Assembly: GCF_003144325.1 (NCBI RefSeq)
Contig: NZ_PENS01000001.1
Coordinates: 124,001 to 188,000 of the forward strand
Direction: 5' to 3'
Source of the DNA: Proteus terrae
GTDB taxonomy: Bacteria > Pseudomonadota > Gammaproteobacteria > Enterobacterales > Enterobacteriaceae
Length of the DNA: 64,000 bases
Below the pieces are notes generated by a model. That model searched no databases, had not been told where the DNA came from, and was given only the letters and a program-made list of their open reading frames with translations. Made by a program: the position numbers and the translations under genes. Shown here in pieces: positions 17,226 to 28,333 of the stretch; positions within the stretch are counted from its first letter, which is position 1; every line of letters starts with the position of its first letter.

Positions 17226-17777
17226 TTAATGTCCTGGAAAATCAACCAGTGTAAAGCTGTGAACACCTTGTTTTTCTAAGCGTTCGATACCGCCTAAATC
17301 AGGTAAGCAGATAATGAAAGCGGCTTCTGTCACAGTACCACCTAAACGGCGGATAAGACGAGCAGTTGCTTCAATAGTGCCCCCCGTTGCCAGTAAATCA
17401 TCAACCATTAACACTTTGTCTCGATCCGTAATGCTATCTTTGTGGATCTCTAAAGTATCTGTGCCGTATTCCAGATCATAAGTTTCACTGAGCGTTTCGC
17501 GAGGCAATTTACCTTTTTTACGAACAGGAACAAAACCAACACCTAGGCGTAAGGCAACAGGAGCACCAAATAAGAAGCCACGCGCTTCGGTACCCACAAC
17601 TTTAGTGATACCCTGACCTTGATAGTGTTCTACCAATAAATCAATGGTTGCCTGATATGCAGCAGGATTATCCAATAACGTAGTGATATCACGGAATAAT
17701 ATCCCTTCTTTTGGATAATCAGGAATGGTTTCAATACTGTCTTTAATAAATTGCAGTTGTTGCGCGTTAGCAGTCAT
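17226..17777 (-). CDS. apt: Adenine phosphoribosyltransferase
   Basis: Purine salvage enzyme that makes AMP from adenine and PRPP in the cytosol. The type I PRTase signature is [13 protein letters not shown] near residues 123-135, and the adenine-binding flap and [10 protein letters not shown] motif are present. I chose ATG 17777 (MTANAQQ), which gives 183 residues as in E. coli; the frame also allows 17789 (MALIMTANA). Neither has a strong ribosome site. E. coli has ybaN next to apt; it is missing here. Confidence 0.95.
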   Translation of the reverse strand: MTANAQQLQFIKDSIETIPDYPKEGILFRDITTLLDNPAAYQATIDLLVEHYQGQGITKVVGTEARGFLFGAPVALRLGVGFVPVRKKGKLPRETLSETYDLEYGTDTLEIHKDSITDRDKVLMVDDLLATGGTIEATARLIRRLGGTVTEAAFIICLPDLGGIERLEKQGVHSFTLVDFPGH

Positions 17778-17914
17778 AATCAGTGCCATAATAAAAAACG
17801 AAACGATAGAATCTATGCAATATGCCGTTAAAATGCAACAGAAAGCCAGTTAACAACTCTTTTTTGTTGCTTTAAGTCAATTCATGTTTTTATCAAAACA
17901 GGGACAAGAACCAG

Positions 17915-18457
17915 ATGAATAAACCCGATCCTTTAAGCTTGTTTAAAAAACAGATAGACAATCTTGCCGAAACAGTGGCGCCTATTGCAAACAAAAAAAT
18001 TGCAGCACCTTGCTTCGACACAGCACTGTTCCACCGCCGAAGTGATTCCCTTGGTGGCTATATGCAACAGATCCGCGATAATTTTACCCAGTTAATCGCT
18101 TGTGTTGAAGCACAACGAAGCCAGCAGGTTAAATTTCTGGCCACACAAATCCTACAACAAATTGAAGCATTAACTCGTGAATTATCGACACAAACACTAA
18201 GAAAGCAAGAGAACCAGCTTACTCAACGAAAAAAAAGTGTCGATTTATACCAAAAGCTTGCCCAACATCAGGATTATGAACGTCGATTACAATCCATGAT
18301 CCAAGATAGAGAACTTTCATTAACGCAAGCACAAAGCTTTATAAAGCAACAAGAGTTACAAAAAGAGATTGCTGCGCTTGAAAATCGCCTTGCACGCTGT
18401 AAAAACGCCTTGTTTTCTATCGAAAAGAGCATTGAGAAACAAGAAGATAAATTTTAG
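17915..18457 (+). CDS. priC: Primosomal replication protein N'' (PriC)
   Basis: A 180-residue replication-restart factor that helps reload DnaB at stalled forks. All-helical, with long Gln/Lys/Arg-rich segments; the [17 protein letters not shown] stretch near residue 40 and the C-terminal basic heptads fit PriC. An AGGGACAAG-type purine run precedes the ATG. ybaM follows after 11 bases, as in E. coli. Confidence 0.9.
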   Translation: MNKPDPLSLFKKQIDNLAETVAPIANKKIAAPCFDTALFHRRSDSLGGYMQQIRDNFTQLIACVEAQRSQQVKFLATQILQQIEALTRELSTQTLRKQENQLTQRKKSVDLYQKLAQHQDYERRLQSMIQDRELSLTQAQSFIKQQELQKEIAALENRLARCKNALFSIEKSIEKQEDKF

Positions 18458-18468
18458 GGGAAGTGACA

Positions 18469-18633
18469 ATGAGTTTAAAAGAAGCACCTGAGTCTGTTCA
18501 ATTGGCTGTCGATCTTATCTATTTACTTGAAAGCCACCATATTGATCCTAAAACAGCACTGGAAGCGCTTGAGATTGTGCGCCAAGATTATGAAAAAAAA
18601 TTGGCGGCACAATCTCCCCATTCATCTATTTAA
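18469..18633 (+). CDS. ybaM: YbaM/RsmS-family small protein (DUF2496)
   Basis: A 54-residue protein beginning [20 protein letters not shown], with a second helix [14 protein letters not shown], as in YbaM. AGGGGAAGTG forms a ribosome site eight bases before the ATG. The gene follows priC at 11 bases and its stop directly abuts the stop of the convergent mscK. The function is not established in E. coli; in Pectobacterium the homologue is called RsmS and influences virulence gene output. Confidence 0.88.
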   Translation: MSLKEAPESVQLAVDLIYLLESHHIDPKTALEALEIVRQDYEKKLAAQSPHSSI

Positions 18634-21600
18634 TTAAGCGAAAGGCGTATTGGCTTCAGGTGTTGAGCCATCCAGAGGACGTTTTATCTCTTGTACTTCA
18701 TCACCTTGTTTATTATGCAAATAGACATCAAGTTGGTTAAACGCGATATTGATATTATTTTCATTACATAGCTTATCAATAGCACGGTTAACCTCATCTA
18801 TTGCAATACTTCTATCACCTAATGTTCTGACATAAAAACGCAAATCATGATTTAGGGTACTTGCCCCAAATTCAGTAAATAGCACCACAGGTTCTGGTTC
18901 AGTCATCACTCTGACATTATCTTTAGCGGCTTTCATTAAGATCTCTTTGACCTTATCAAGATCAGATCCATAAGCAACGCCCACTTGAATAATAATACGT
19001 GTCACCGTATCAGATAATGTCCAGTTAATAAGTCGCTCGGTTACAAACGCTTTATTTGGAATAATCACTTCTTTTCGATCAAAGTCAGTCACTGTCGTTG
19101 CCCTAATACGAATTCGGCTAACTGTACCGGAATAAGTACCAATAGTAACAGTATCACCAATTCTGACAGGCCTTTCGAATAAGATAATTAAGCCAGACAC
19201 AAAGTTTGCAAATATCTCTTGTAAACCGAACCCTAAACCAACCGTTAAAGCTGCGGCTAACCATTGCAATTTTTCCCATGCTACACCTAATATTCCCAGT
19301 GATACGATGGTTCCGATAGCAATAATAATGTAGGTCAAAATAGTTGTGATTGCGTAAGAAGCACCTTGTTGCAGTTTTATGCGAGATAAAATTAATACTT
19401 CTAATAACCCCGGTAAGTTTCTCGTCATAAACCAAGAAATTGCCATAATAGAAACAGACAATAATAGATCAGCAACAGTAACTGCCTTAACAACATTACC
19501 TAGTTCTGTTGGTAAATTGTAACTCCAGAGCGTTATTCCATCTAAATAGGTAAAGACAGTAATAAAATCAGACCAAATTCCATAGAAACTAGAAGCAAAG
19601 ATGATAAATAAGATCATCGTTGTTAGTCTTAATGATTGCTGATTGATTTGCTCCATATCCATTGGTGGTTCTTGAATAGGTTCAAGGCTATTATCTTCAC
19701 CTTCTTTTTTCTCTTTTAACATAGCTTGTCTACGTTCAAGAGCTCGGCGATAAGCAAGCCTTCTAGCGGCAACGGTTAATCCACGTAAACTGGCGTGGTA
19801 AGCAATAAACCACAACATAAGCAGATATAAACTGTCGATCCAACGATTTGCCAAACGTAACGCCGTATAGTAATAACCAAAAATAACCAGCCCCATTAAA
19901 ATTAAAGGCGAAAACGTTAATAAGGTAATCACAACGGTTCTAACAACATGATTGCCTTTCTCTTGCCACATTTCACGGCAAAATGGCAGTGCGCATAAGC
20001 TAATACCAAATAGTGAAATAATTGCAATCAACTGCCCAATAACATCGCCCACCAGCAATAATGGATTATTAATCCCATAAGCAGAAAGCAAAATAATAGG
20101 CAACATAGGAAGAGAGAGTCGCAATAAACGCTTACGGTTTTGTTGGACTCGTTCCATAGGAATTTTGAAATGTTTTACAGCAACACCATCGTCAGACATT
20201 AAGCGATAAGACCATTCAAACATCAACCAAAATACCGCAAATTGCCAAGCGAAAGACCAGATAAATTCTTGTTGCACATTAAAGCTATTGATTAGCCAAT
20301 ATCCTATTGCTAAGACGAAACAAGATAACGGTAACGTTTTTAGAAAGACAATTCCCAGCGCGAGTGGGGTATGTAACTGGGAATCTTTATTGAGTTTATT
20401 AATATCCCCATTGAGTTTTTCAAACTGGGTATCGAGTTTCTTACGTTGCCAAATCAGTATTGAACCGAACAAAATTAGTGCGATAAGAACAGGAAGTGAT
20501 TTCTTAGCCCCGATCAGCAGATTTTCATTTGACCAATTAAGTTTAAAACCTTGAAACTCAGCAACTGCCTGAGCAGGAAATGTTGAGAACCAATTGAGAT
20601 TAATTGGCTTATTACTGCTTACCCAGAAAATTTGCTGAGCCAATGTATTTTCAAGAGAACTCACCACACTGCGTAATTGCTGTTGATCCATTTGTAGGTT
20701 AATCGAACCCGAGATTTGATTACCCAATTGATTATTGAGCTTATCAAGCAATTCACGTCGAGCATCAACAAGTAATTCTAACGCACTACGCAGCTCTTTT
20801 TGTGCATTGGGATCTGTTACTTCAGGATGAGTAGCTTGGTATTCATGCATCAACTGGTCAATATAAATACTTGGCTGTATTATCTGATCGCGTTGTTTGT
20901 TTATTTCAAACTGCTCTAAACGTAAGTCTGCAATTTTATCCGGCAGATTATTAATGAAAATACCATCAGGTAAATCGACCTGCTCTTCAAATAAAATACG
21001 AGAAAGCAATAAGCTTCCTTTAAGCACATCAATTTGTTCTTTTAAATTTCGTTCAGATTGAATAGCTCTGTCTAAACGATTTTTGACCATTAGACTATGG
21101 CTGTTTAACTCATTATTATTTTGCGTTGTAACAATCAGCTTATCACTAAGACGTTTATTAATTTCTGTTTGCGCTAAATAAAAAGGATTACTATTAATCG
21201 CTTGATTTTCAAGTCCTGTACTTTGCGCTTCTTTCGCCGTTTCTTCTGAACTGTCTAAACGCTTATCACTAATCTCATCTTGAATGAGTTGAGCATGTTC
21301 TTGGGAAAGATCAATGTAAGCAGAACTATAATCACGTTGAAGCTGTAATAAACTTTGCAACTGTACATTAGATTGTAAGGTACGTTTTTGATAATTATTC
21401 TGTTGTTGAAGGTAATATTGTTCTAATTGTAATAATTGTACTGCAGAAGGTCGCATTTGCGCTTTATCTGCACTGCTTTTATTCAATAATGTTCTTATTT
21501 GTTGCAGTCTTTCTGAGTTATTAAATAAAACAGATTGCGCCCTTTCTGGTTGTGTTTGTAACACAATAAGTTCATTGCTGTAATTTGCTAAATCATCTTG

Positions 21601-22056
21601 CGCTTTTTGTAATGATTGTAAGACAGTCTCTAATTGTGACTCTAACGTTGCTAACGGTAATGCTTCTAGTGATTTTTGATAGTCTTCCGCTTCTTTATTA
21701 GCGACTTTCTGTTTTAACTGATTAAGTTGATATTGTGCATTACGCAGTTTTTCAGGTAATTGCTCTACGTTTTTATCATAACTTGCTAATTTTTTTTCTA
21801 ACTGTTGAATGTTATCAAGTAATAAGAGCGATTGTTCAAAGTCAGCAATCGTTAATTTATCTTCAGCACTTAACTCACTACGTTTGTTTAATAAATTAAG
21901 CTGATTTTGAATACTTTCTTGGGTAGGTAAATTACTAGGTGTCGCAGCTAAAACAGAGGTGGTTGAGAAACTCAAAAAAATAAACATAATAATCGTGGCG
22001 AAGATAATCGTCATTATTCGATTATTGAACTGAGAAAAAAAAGTTTGAGTACGCAT
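18634..22056 (-). CDS. mscK: Mechanosensitive channel MscK (KefA)
   Basis: A 1140-residue inner-membrane channel that opens under tension and is potassium-sensitive in E. coli. A signal peptide (about 1-38) leads to a long periplasmic coiled-coil region rich in Gln/Leu (to about 480), about ten membrane segments, and an MscS-type pore at about 940-1100 (GLGFGLQEIFANFVSG, then FERPVRIGDTVTIG). The length is close to the E. coli protein. It lies opposite priC-ybaM with no gap, and ychN and acrR are upstream. Confidence 0.95.
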   Translation of the reverse strand: MRTQTFFSQFNNRIMTIIFATIIMFIFLSFSTTSVLAATPSNLPTQESIQNQLNLLNKRSELSAEDKLTIADFEQSLLLLDNIQQLEKKLASYDKNVEQLPEKLRNAQYQLNQLKQKVANKEAEDYQKSLEALPLATLESQLETVLQSLQKAQDDLANYSNELIVLQTQPERAQSVLFNNSERLQQIRTLLNKSSADKAQMRPSAVQLLQLEQYYLQQQNNYQKRTLQSNVQLQSLLQLQRDYSSAYIDLSQEHAQLIQDEISDKRLDSSEETAKEAQSTGLENQAINSNPFYLAQTEINKRLSDKLIVTTQNNNELNSHSLMVKNRLDRAIQSERNLKEQIDVLKGSLLLSRILFEEQVDLPDGIFINNLPDKIADLRLEQFEINKQRDQIIQPSIYIDQLMHEYQATHPEVTDPNAQKELRSALELLVDARRELLDKLNNQLGNQISGSINLQMDQQQLRSVVSSLENTLAQQIFWVSSNKPINLNWFSTFPAQAVAEFQGFKLNWSNENLLIGAKKSLPVLIALILFGSILIWQRKKLDTQFEKLNGDINKLNKDSQLHTPLALGIVFLKTLPLSCFVLAIGYWLINSFNVQQEFIWSFAWQFAVFWLMFEWSYRLMSDDGVAVKHFKIPMERVQQNRKRLLRLSLPMLPIILLSAYGINNPLLLVGDVIGQLIAIISLFGISLCALPFCREMWQEKGNHVVRTVVITLLTFSPLILMGLVIFGYYYTALRLANRWIDSLYLLMLWFIAYHASLRGLTVAARRLAYRRALERRQAMLKEKKEGEDNSLEPIQEPPMDMEQINQQSLRLTTMILFIIFASSFYGIWSDFITVFTYLDGITLWSYNLPTELGNVVKAVTVADLLLSVSIMAISWFMTRNLPGLLEVLILSRIKLQQGASYAITTILTYIIIAIGTIVSLGILGVAWEKLQWLAAALTVGLGFGLQEIFANFVSGLIILFERPVRIGDTVTIGTYSGTVSRIRIRATTVTDFDRKEVIIPNKAFVTERLINWTLSDTVTRIIIQVGVAYGSDLDKVKEILMKAAKDNVRVMTEPEPVVLFTEFGASTLNHDLRFYVRTLGDRSIAIDEVNRAIDKLCNENNINIAFNQLDVYLHNKQGDEVQEIKRPLDGSTPEANTPFA

Positions 22057-22182
22057 GGTTAAGCAACTTGTTCAATTAATATTGAAAAACTGTTTATTAT
22101 TATAATCCAATTGCTTCAAATTGGCAGTGTAAACAGCACAAGTTGCTTGATTTGTTTCTCGCCTGAGAAAACGAAATGGTGA

Positions 22183-22536
22183 TCAGAAAGTCAGTATTTT
22201 ATCAGCGTCTAATGTCCACTGAGCTAAATCTACTAATGTGCCTAATTCTGCACCATCAACAAGTGGTAAATCACTGATACCACGAGTATCTGTACATGTT
22301 TTACAGAGTTTAACTGGAACGTTCTGGGCAGTTAGAATTTCCAACATTTGCTGTAAGTTATAACCTTCTTTAGGTTGTTGACGAGCTAAAGCCCCAGTCA
22401 CAGCGTCTGACATTAAAAAAATATTTAATTCAGTTTCTGGATGCTGTTCTTTTAATGTTATTGATAAACGCAGTGCATTAAATAATGATTCATTACCATA
22501 AGCTGCACCGTTAGCAATAACTAATACTTTACTCAT
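22183..22536 (-). CDS. ychN: DsrE/F-family sulfur relay-like protein YchN
   Basis: A 117-residue protein of the DsrE/F fold, the same length as E. coli YchN, which forms hexamers with a conserved cysteine. Visible: ANGAAYGNES near the start, FLMSDAVTGAL, and the active-site-like VKLCKTCTDTRGIS near residue 77. I moved the start to 22536 (MSKVLVIANG), which has GAGGAAG six bases upstream. In E. coli ychN is elsewhere; here it lies between mscK and acrR. Confidence 0.92.
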   Translation of the reverse strand: MSKVLVIANGAAYGNESLFNALRLSITLKEQHPETELNIFLMSDAVTGALARQQPKEGYNLQQMLEILTAQNVPVKLCKTCTDTRGISDLPLVDGAELGTLVDLAQWTLDADKILTF

Positions 22537-22564
22537 AAACATCTTCCTCAAATTTAATAATAAA

Positions 22565-23209
22565 TTAAGATGGCACTGATATTCTCATATTTGCGCTGTG
22601 CTTTATCATATCAATAAAGCTATCAACCAAATATTGACATTCATCTTTGATAGAAAAACTTTCTGGTGAAAATAACCAGTTTTCGGCAAGACCTGTCATC
22701 ATTGCTCTTAACATGATGGCGGATCTTCTTAAGTTAAGGTCGGCAGGAAGTTGTTTTTTTTCAATACAACGAGATAAAGACTGTTCTATTCTGGAGTAAT
22801 CGGCTGCACACAATTCTCTGCGAATTTCAACAATTGGTGTCATTTCACCGACAAATTCGCATTTATGGAAATATATTTCTAAAAGTGCATTATGTTTGGG
22901 ATCTTCTACAATTGATGTCAATATGTAAATAAGCAATTCTCTTAATACAAATAGTGGATCATCTGGGTATTTTGTTTGATACTCTATTTCTAAAGATTCT
23001 ATTTTTAAGTCGGTGAGTTCGCACGCTTCAGTAAATAAATCCACTTTATTTTTAAAGTGCCAATATATTGCGCCACGGGTAACACCTGCCGCGGATGCAA
23101 TATCTGAAAGTGATGTGGCAGAAACGCCTTGCACAGTAAACAACCTAAGTGCAGCATCAATAATCTGCTGTTTTGTTTCTTGTGCCTGCCGTTTAGTTTT
23201 TCGTGCCAT
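22565..23209 (-). CDS. acrR: TetR-family repressor AcrR
   Basis: A 214-residue TetR-type repressor of acrAB. The N-terminal helix-turn-helix (SATSLSDIASAAGVTRGAIYWHFKNK) at about 29-54 is typical, followed by the all-helical ligand domain. It is transcribed away from acrA, with an 18-bp perfect palindrome in the gap that should be its operator. Drugs, bile salts or dyes that bind the C-terminal pocket would relieve repression. Confidence 0.95.
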   Translation of the reverse strand: MARKTKRQAQETKQQIIDAALRLFTVQGVSATSLSDIASAAGVTRGAIYWHFKNKVDLFTEACELTDLKIESLEIEYQTKYPDDPLFVLRELLIYILTSIVEDPKHNALLEIYFHKCEFVGEMTPIVEIRRELCAADYSRIEQSLSRCIEKKQLPADLNLRRSAIMLRAMMTGLAENWLFSPESFSIKDECQYLVDSFIDMIKHSANMRISVPS

Positions 23210-23238
23210 TAATCCTCGATTTTGACTGAAGTTAATTT

Positions 23239-23256
23239 ACATACATTCATGTATGT
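23239..23256. promoter_or_regulatory. AcrR operator
   Basis: ACATACATTCATGTATGT is a perfect 8-bp inverted repeat with a two-base centre, between acrR and acrA. It closely matches the known E. coli AcrR operator (TACATACATT...AATGTATGTA). Binding here would control both acrR and acrAB. Confidence 0.85.
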
Positions 23257-23333
23257 TTGTACTATACATCGCAACCAATCATCAACTTAATTATTTTTAT
23301 CCCGGGAAACAACGTTTGAATAGAGGTTTTCTT

Positions 23334-24527
23334 ATGCGAAAAAACAGAGGGGTTTTGCCTCTGGCTCTGTTAGTGCTATCAGGCAGCTTGGTTCTTGCTG
23401 GATGTGACGACAAAGCTAAACAGTCTGCTGGGGGTCCACCTCCTGCACCGGCTGTCGGTGTTGTGACTTTAGGAGCGCAAGCTCTGACAATCACAACTGA
23501 TTTACCTGGTCGTACATCAGCCTTCCGTATTGCTGAAGTTCGTCCTCAAGTTGGCGGCATTATTTTAAAACGCAATTACACCGAAGGTAGCTATGTAGAA
23601 GCAGGTACATCTTTGTACCAAATCGACCCAGCTATGTTTGAAGCAACTTTAAATAGTGCGCAAGCTGAACTAGCGAAAGCTAAAGCTAATGCTGAAATAG
23701 CTCGTCTCACTGTGGAGCGTTATAAGCCTCTGCTGGGTACAAACTATGTCAGTAAACAAGATTTTGATACCGCAACTTCTCAGTATGCACAAGCTGTCGC
23801 TGCTGTTAGAGCGGGCGAAGCAGCTGTCACAACGGCAAAGATTAATCTTGAATATACGAAAGTAACGGCTCCAATTTCAGGTCGTTCGGGTAAATCAACG
23901 GTGACTGAAGGCGCCCTTGTCGCTCCAGGTCAACAAGTCGCGCTGACAACTGTTCAGCAAATCGATCCGATTTACGTCAATGTGACACAGTCGAGTGAAG
24001 ATTACCTGAAACTCAAAAATGAAATTGAAAGTGGCGTTATTCGTCAAGAGCAAGGCAAACCTGTTGTTCATTTAACACTGACTAATGGGCAAGCTTACGC
24101 ACAGAAAGGCCATTTAGAATTTTCTGATGTGACTGTTGATGAGACAACAGGCTCAATTACTATGCGTGCTATCGTACCTAACCCAAATGGGGAATTATTA
24201 CCAGGTATGTTTGTTCGTACTAAGTTAGAAAATGGTATTCGCCAAAATGCAGTTTTGATCCCACAACAAGCTGTGATTCGTACAGCCCGTGGTGATGCAA
24301 CAGCAATGATTGTTAATAAAGACAACGTTGTTGAAGTTCGTACCATCGAAGTGTCACAAGCTGTTGGTAATAAATGGCTCGTTAATAATGGTGTTCAGGC
24401 TGGTGATCGCGTTATCGTTTCTGGATTGCAAAAAGCAAAACCAAAAATGACAGTAACGCCTCAAGAAGAGAATTTAGATGCAAAGCCATCACCTGAACAA
24501 ACTGAGCCAGCTAAGAATCCTCAATAA
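23334..24527 (+). CDS. acrA: Efflux adaptor lipoprotein AcrA
   Basis: Periplasmic membrane-fusion protein that joins AcrB to TolC in the tripartite drug pump. The 397-residue product begins with a lipoprotein signal ending LVLAGCDD, followed by the biotinyl-lipoyl-like halves, an alpha-hairpin rich in Ala/Lys (about 100-170) and beta-barrel domains (RSGKSTVTEGALV). The start at 23334 has AGAGG eight bases upstream; a longer in-frame start would lie inside the AcrR operator and is rejected. acrB follows at 14 bases. Confidence 0.96.
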   Translation: MRKNRGVLPLALLVLSGSLVLAGCDDKAKQSAGGPPPAPAVGVVTLGAQALTITTDLPGRTSAFRIAEVRPQVGGIILKRNYTEGSYVEAGTSLYQIDPAMFEATLNSAQAELAKAKANAEIARLTVERYKPLLGTNYVSKQDFDTATSQYAQAVAAVRAGEAAVTTAKINLEYTKVTAPISGRSGKSTVTEGALVAPGQQVALTTVQQIDPIYVNVTQSSEDYLKLKNEIESGVIRQEQGKPVVHLTLTNGQAYAQKGHLEFSDVTVDETTGSITMRAIVPNPNGELLPGMFVRTKLENGIRQNAVLIPQQAVIRTARGDATAMIVNKDNVVEVRTIEVSQAVGNKWLVNNGVQAGDRVIVSGLQKAKPKMTVTPQEENLDAKPSPEQTEPAKNPQ

Positions 24528-24541
24528 GGAGTCGGTGATCC

Positions 24542-27500
24542 ATGCCTAAGTTTTTTATAGATAGACCGATATTTGCGTGGGTAATTGCGATAATTACCAT
24601 GCTCGCAGGTCTTCTGGCACTCATCAAACTGCCTGTTGCCCAGTATCCAACGATTGCGCCGCCAGCGATTTCTATCTCTGCGGTTTATCCTGGTGCTGAC
24701 GCCACCACCGTGCAGAACACCGTTACCCAAGTTATCGAACAGAATATGAATGGTATCGATAACATGGTGTATATGTCTGCGACCAGTGACTCAGCAGGTA
24801 TGATGAATATCACTCTGACCTTTGAAGCAGGTACTGACCCTGATATCGCGCAAGTACAGGTGCAGAATAAACTGCAACTTGCCATGCCGTTATTACCTCA
24901 GGAAGTGCAACAACAAGGGATTAGTGTTGATAAATCCTCAAGTTCATTCTTGATGGTTGCAGGGTTCATCTCAAGTGACGGTTCAATGTCACAAGATGAT
25001 ATTGCAGACTATGTGGGTGCAACGATTAAAGACCCGTTAAGCCGTGTAACCGGTGTGGGTGAAACCCAGTTATTTGGTACCCAATACGCAATGCGTATTT
25101 GGTTAGATCCAGATAAATTGGTGAAATATAACATGACAACACTTGACGTTATTGGTGCAATTAGAGCGCAAAATAACCAAGTGGCTGCGGGTCAATTAGG
25201 GGGCACACCTCCTGTTCCTGGTCAGCGTTTAAACGTATCTATTATTGCTCAAACTCGACTTAATACCGCAGAGCAATTTGGCGACATCCTGATGAAAGTC
25301 AACACTGACGGTTCGCAGGTTAAGCTAAAAGATCTGGGTATTGTTGAAATGGGGGCTGAAAACTACAGCACTATTGCTCGCTTTAATGGCCTACCTGCTT
25401 CTGGTATTGGTATTAAGTTAGCAACAGGAGCTAACGCATTAGATACCGCGACAGCTGTACGTGCTGCATTAGCTGAAATGGAACCGTTCTTCCCTGCGGG
25501 ATTAGAGGTCGTTTATCCTTATGATACAACGCCATTCGTTAAGATCTCTATTTTCGAAGTGGTAAAAACGCTTATTGAAGCCATCATGCTGGTATTCGTA
25601 GTTATGTATCTGTTCTTACAGAACTTCCGTGCTACGTTAATCCCAACAATTGCAGTACCTGTTGTATTGTTAGGTACTTTCGCCATACTCTCGGCGTTTG
25701 GTTATTCGATAAATACCTTGACGATGTTTGCGATGGTGCTTGCCATCGGGCTTCTGGTGGATGACGCCATCGTTGTGGTAGAAAACGTCGAACGTGTTAT
25801 GCAAGAAGAAGGTTTATCACCTAAAGAAGCAACACGTAAATCTATGGGACAAATCCAAAGTGCTCTGGTCGGTATCGCCCTAGTGCTTTCAGCGGTATTT
25901 ATTCCAATGGCATTCTTTGGTGGTTCAACTGGTGCGATTTATCGCCAGTTCTCTATCACTATCGTATCAGCAATGGTGCTGTCTGTTTTCGTTGCCTTGA
26001 TTTTAACACCTGCACTTTGTGCAACGATGTTAAAACCTGTACCGAAAGGTAGTCATGGTGTGCAAACTGGTTTCTTTGGTTGGTTTAACCGTACCTTTGA
26101 AAAGAGTAGTCATCACTATACTGACAGCGTATCCCGTACACTTCGTGGTACTGGTCGTTACTTATTAATTTACGTTTTATTAGTGGCTGGTATGGCGTTA
26201 ATGTTTATTCGCTTACCTGCATCGTTCTTACCCGAAGAAGACCAAGGGGTATTACTGACAATGGTTCAGTTACCTGCGGGTTCAACACAAGAACAAACAC
26301 AAGACGTTCTGGAAAGAGTAAATGACTACTTCAATACCGATGAAAAAGAGCTCGTTAAATCTGTCTTTACCGTAAGTGGCTTCGGCTTCGGTGGTCAAGG
26401 GCAAAATATGGGCCTAGTCTTCGTTGTATTGAATGATTGGAGTGAGCGTAAAGCAGATGAAGACAAAGTTCCGGCAATTGTAGGGCGTGCCAATATGGCA
26501 TTATCCCAAATTAAGGAAGCCTTTGTTTACTCATTTAATATTCCAGCAATTGTTGAGTTAGGTTCTGCGGGTGGTTTCGAATTCGAGTTAGTGGATAAAG
26601 CCAACCTCGGTCACGATAAACTCATGGAAGCTCGAAATCAATTACTCGGAATGGCAGCGCAACAGCCTGAAATGTTAATGGGTGTGCGTCCTAATGGTCA
26701 GGAAGATACATCACAGTATCGTCTATATATTGACCTAGAGAAAGCACAAGCTCAAGGTGTTGCAATTAGCGATATCTATTCAACATTAGGTACCATGTTT
26801 GGTGGTAGTTACGTTAACGACTTTATCGACCGTGGTCGTGTTAAGAAAGTTTACGTTCAAGCTGAATCACAATTCCGCATGTTGCCACAAGATATTGGTA
26901 ATCTTTATGTTCGTAACAATGTCGGTCAGATGGTTCCATTCTCATCATTCATTGATACAAGTAAAGATCCTTGGTTATACGGTTCTCCTCGTTTAGAGCG
27001 TTATAACGGTTTACCAGCAGTTCAAATTCAAGGTAGTGCAACACCAGGTCAAAGTAGTGGTGACGCAATGCTGATGATGGAAGATCTCGCCAGTAAATTA
27101 CCAAGCGGTATCGGCTATGAATGGACAGGAATGTCATATCAAGAACGTTTATCAGGTAACCAGGCTCCAGCGCTGTATACCATTTCCTTGATAGTCGTAT
27201 TCCTTTGCCTTGCTGCTCTTTATGAAAGCTGGTCAGTACCGTTCTCAGTTATGTTAGTCGTTCCACTGGGTGTTATCGGTGCGCTTGCATTAACATCACT
27301 CAGAGGTCTTGAAAACGACGTTTACTTTAAGGTTGGGCTCTTAACAACCATTGGGTTATCGGCGAAAAACGCAATATTAATTGTTGAATTCGCCAAAGAT
27401 CTGATGGAGAAAGAAGGCAAAGGACTCATAGAAGCAACGTTAGACTCCGTAAGAATGCGTCTACGTCCAATTCTAATGACTTCATTGGCCTTTATGTTAG

Positions 27501-27691
27501 GGGTTATTCCTCTGGTATTAAGTAACGGCGCAGGTTCTGGTGCTCAGAACTCCGTAGGTACAGGTGTATTTGGTGGTATGATTGCCGCAACTTCCCTTGC
27601 TATCTACTTCGTTCCTATTTTCTTCGTCGTGATCCGTAGACGATTCGCGAAGAAAAATGAAGATTTAGAGCATCCAAATCATTCACACTAA
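24542..27691 (+). CDS. acrB: RND multidrug efflux pump AcrB
   Basis: A 1049-residue proton-driven inner-membrane trimer that exports bile salts, dyes and many antibiotics through TolC; the length equals that of E. coli AcrB. The start [15 protein letters not shown] is classic. The proton-relay aspartates lie in [16 protein letters not shown] near residue 407, and the matching lysine in [15 protein letters not shown] near 940. Twelve membrane helices flank two large periplasmic loops. AAGGAG precedes the ATG. Confidence 0.97.
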   Translation: MPKFFIDRPIFAWVIAIITMLAGLLALIKLPVAQYPTIAPPAISISAVYPGADATTVQNTVTQVIEQNMNGIDNMVYMSATSDSAGMMNITLTFEAGTDPDIAQVQVQNKLQLAMPLLPQEVQQQGISVDKSSSSFLMVAGFISSDGSMSQDDIADYVGATIKDPLSRVTGVGETQLFGTQYAMRIWLDPDKLVKYNMTTLDVIGAIRAQNNQVAAGQLGGTPPVPGQRLNVSIIAQTRLNTAEQFGDILMKVNTDGSQVKLKDLGIVEMGAENYSTIARFNGLPASGIGIKLATGANALDTATAVRAALAEMEPFFPAGLEVVYPYDTTPFVKISIFEVVKTLIEAIMLVFVVMYLFLQNFRATLIPTIAVPVVLLGTFAILSAFGYSINTLTMFAMVLAIGLLVDDAIVVVENVERVMQEEGLSPKEATRKSMGQIQSALVGIALVLSAVFIPMAFFGGSTGAIYRQFSITIVSAMVLSVFVALILTPALCATMLKPVPKGSHGVQTGFFGWFNRTFEKSSHHYTDSVSRTLRGTGRYLLIYVLLVAGMALMFIRLPASFLPEEDQGVLLTMVQLPAGSTQEQTQDVLERVNDYFNTDEKELVKSVFTVSGFGFGGQGQNMGLVFVVLNDWSERKADEDKVPAIVGRANMALSQIKEAFVYSFNIPAIVELGSAGGFEFELVDKANLGHDKLMEARNQLLGMAAQQPEMLMGVRPNGQEDTSQYRLYIDLEKAQAQGVAISDIYSTLGTMFGGSYVNDFIDRGRVKKVYVQAESQFRMLPQDIGNLYVRNNVGQMVPFSSFIDTSKDPWLYGSPRLERYNGLPAVQIQGSATPGQSSGDAMLMMEDLASKLPSGIGYEWTGMSYQERLSGNQAPALYTISLIVVFLCLAALYESWSVPFSVMLVVPLGVIGALALTSLRGLENDVYFKVGLLTTIGLSAKNAILIVEFAKDLMEKEGKGLIEATLDSVRMRLRPILMTSLAFMLGVIPLVLSNGAGSGAQNSVGTGVFGGMIAATSLAIYFVPIFFVVIRRRFAKKNEDLEHPNHSH

Positions 27692-27717
27692 TTTGAATGA
27701 ATTTGAGTGAGAATGCC

Positions 27718-27743
27718 AAAAAGGTCGCGAAAGCGACCTTTTT
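27718..27743 (+). terminator. Terminator of acrAB
   Basis: An 11-bp stem (AAAAAGGTCGC / GCGACCTTTTT) with a GAAA tetraloop, ending in a T run, lies 27 bases after acrB. Confidence 0.9.
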
Positions 27744-28333
27744 CTTTATCTATTGATGTCTTGTTTTAAATGAAAACTTATCTCATTATATTATTTTTAG
27801 GAAATATCTCTTTAATCAATAAATTTATTTTATTTTTTTTCTTATATGTGACTTTTTGTCAAAATTAAACAGTTCTGTTATTTATAAATAACAGCGATAA
27901 TTATGCCTCTATTGCACGCTTAAACATTCAAATCATAATAAAAACAAAGATAATCATTACGTTAAGAAAAACACTCTTTAATTGAGATTTATTGATTTTT
28001 ACGAAAATAGACAAAATTCTGTTGTTCAGATAGTGACTTATGCAATAATAGTGCTATATTAAGCAAAGAAATACTTATTGTATAAATTTTAAACTCATTC
28101 GAGTGCAATTGAGTGCTTAGTATTATCTTTTGATATGCTATTACTTTGTTAGAAATAATAAATATAACTATTAAACTCTTTTAGCATATGAGTAAATATA
28201 AACACCCATTTTCAAGTTTATGTTTTTTTATTAATCCATTAATGAATTATGTGATGTCTCTCGTTAATAAGTTCAATTTTAAGTATTTATCATTATTAAT
28301 GAATATTTTCTATTAATTCAATTACGATATGTT
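27744..28333. other. Long AT-rich region upstream of tomB
   Basis: About 590 bases, mostly A/T, without a convincing reading frame. It has a perfect 20-bp palindrome at 27875-27894 and many A/T tracts, the kind of DNA bound by H-NS/Hha complexes. It presumably holds the tomB-hha promoter, which could be autoregulated. Confidence 0.55.
27875..27894. repeat. Perfect 20-bp palindrome
   Basis: CTGTTATTTATAAATAACAG is a perfect inverted repeat with no spacer, in the AT-rich region before tomB. It could bind a dimeric regulator. It is not followed by T's, so it is not a terminator. Confidence 0.5.

Noticed and set aside
23253..23333. N-terminal extension of acrA by 27 codons
   Set aside because: It starts inside the AcrR operator, has no ribosome site, and would place residues before a complete lipoprotein signal peptide.
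26799..26996. Short plus-strand frame inside acrB
   Set aside because: It lies wholly inside acrB in another frame and has low-complexity sequence typical of a shadow.
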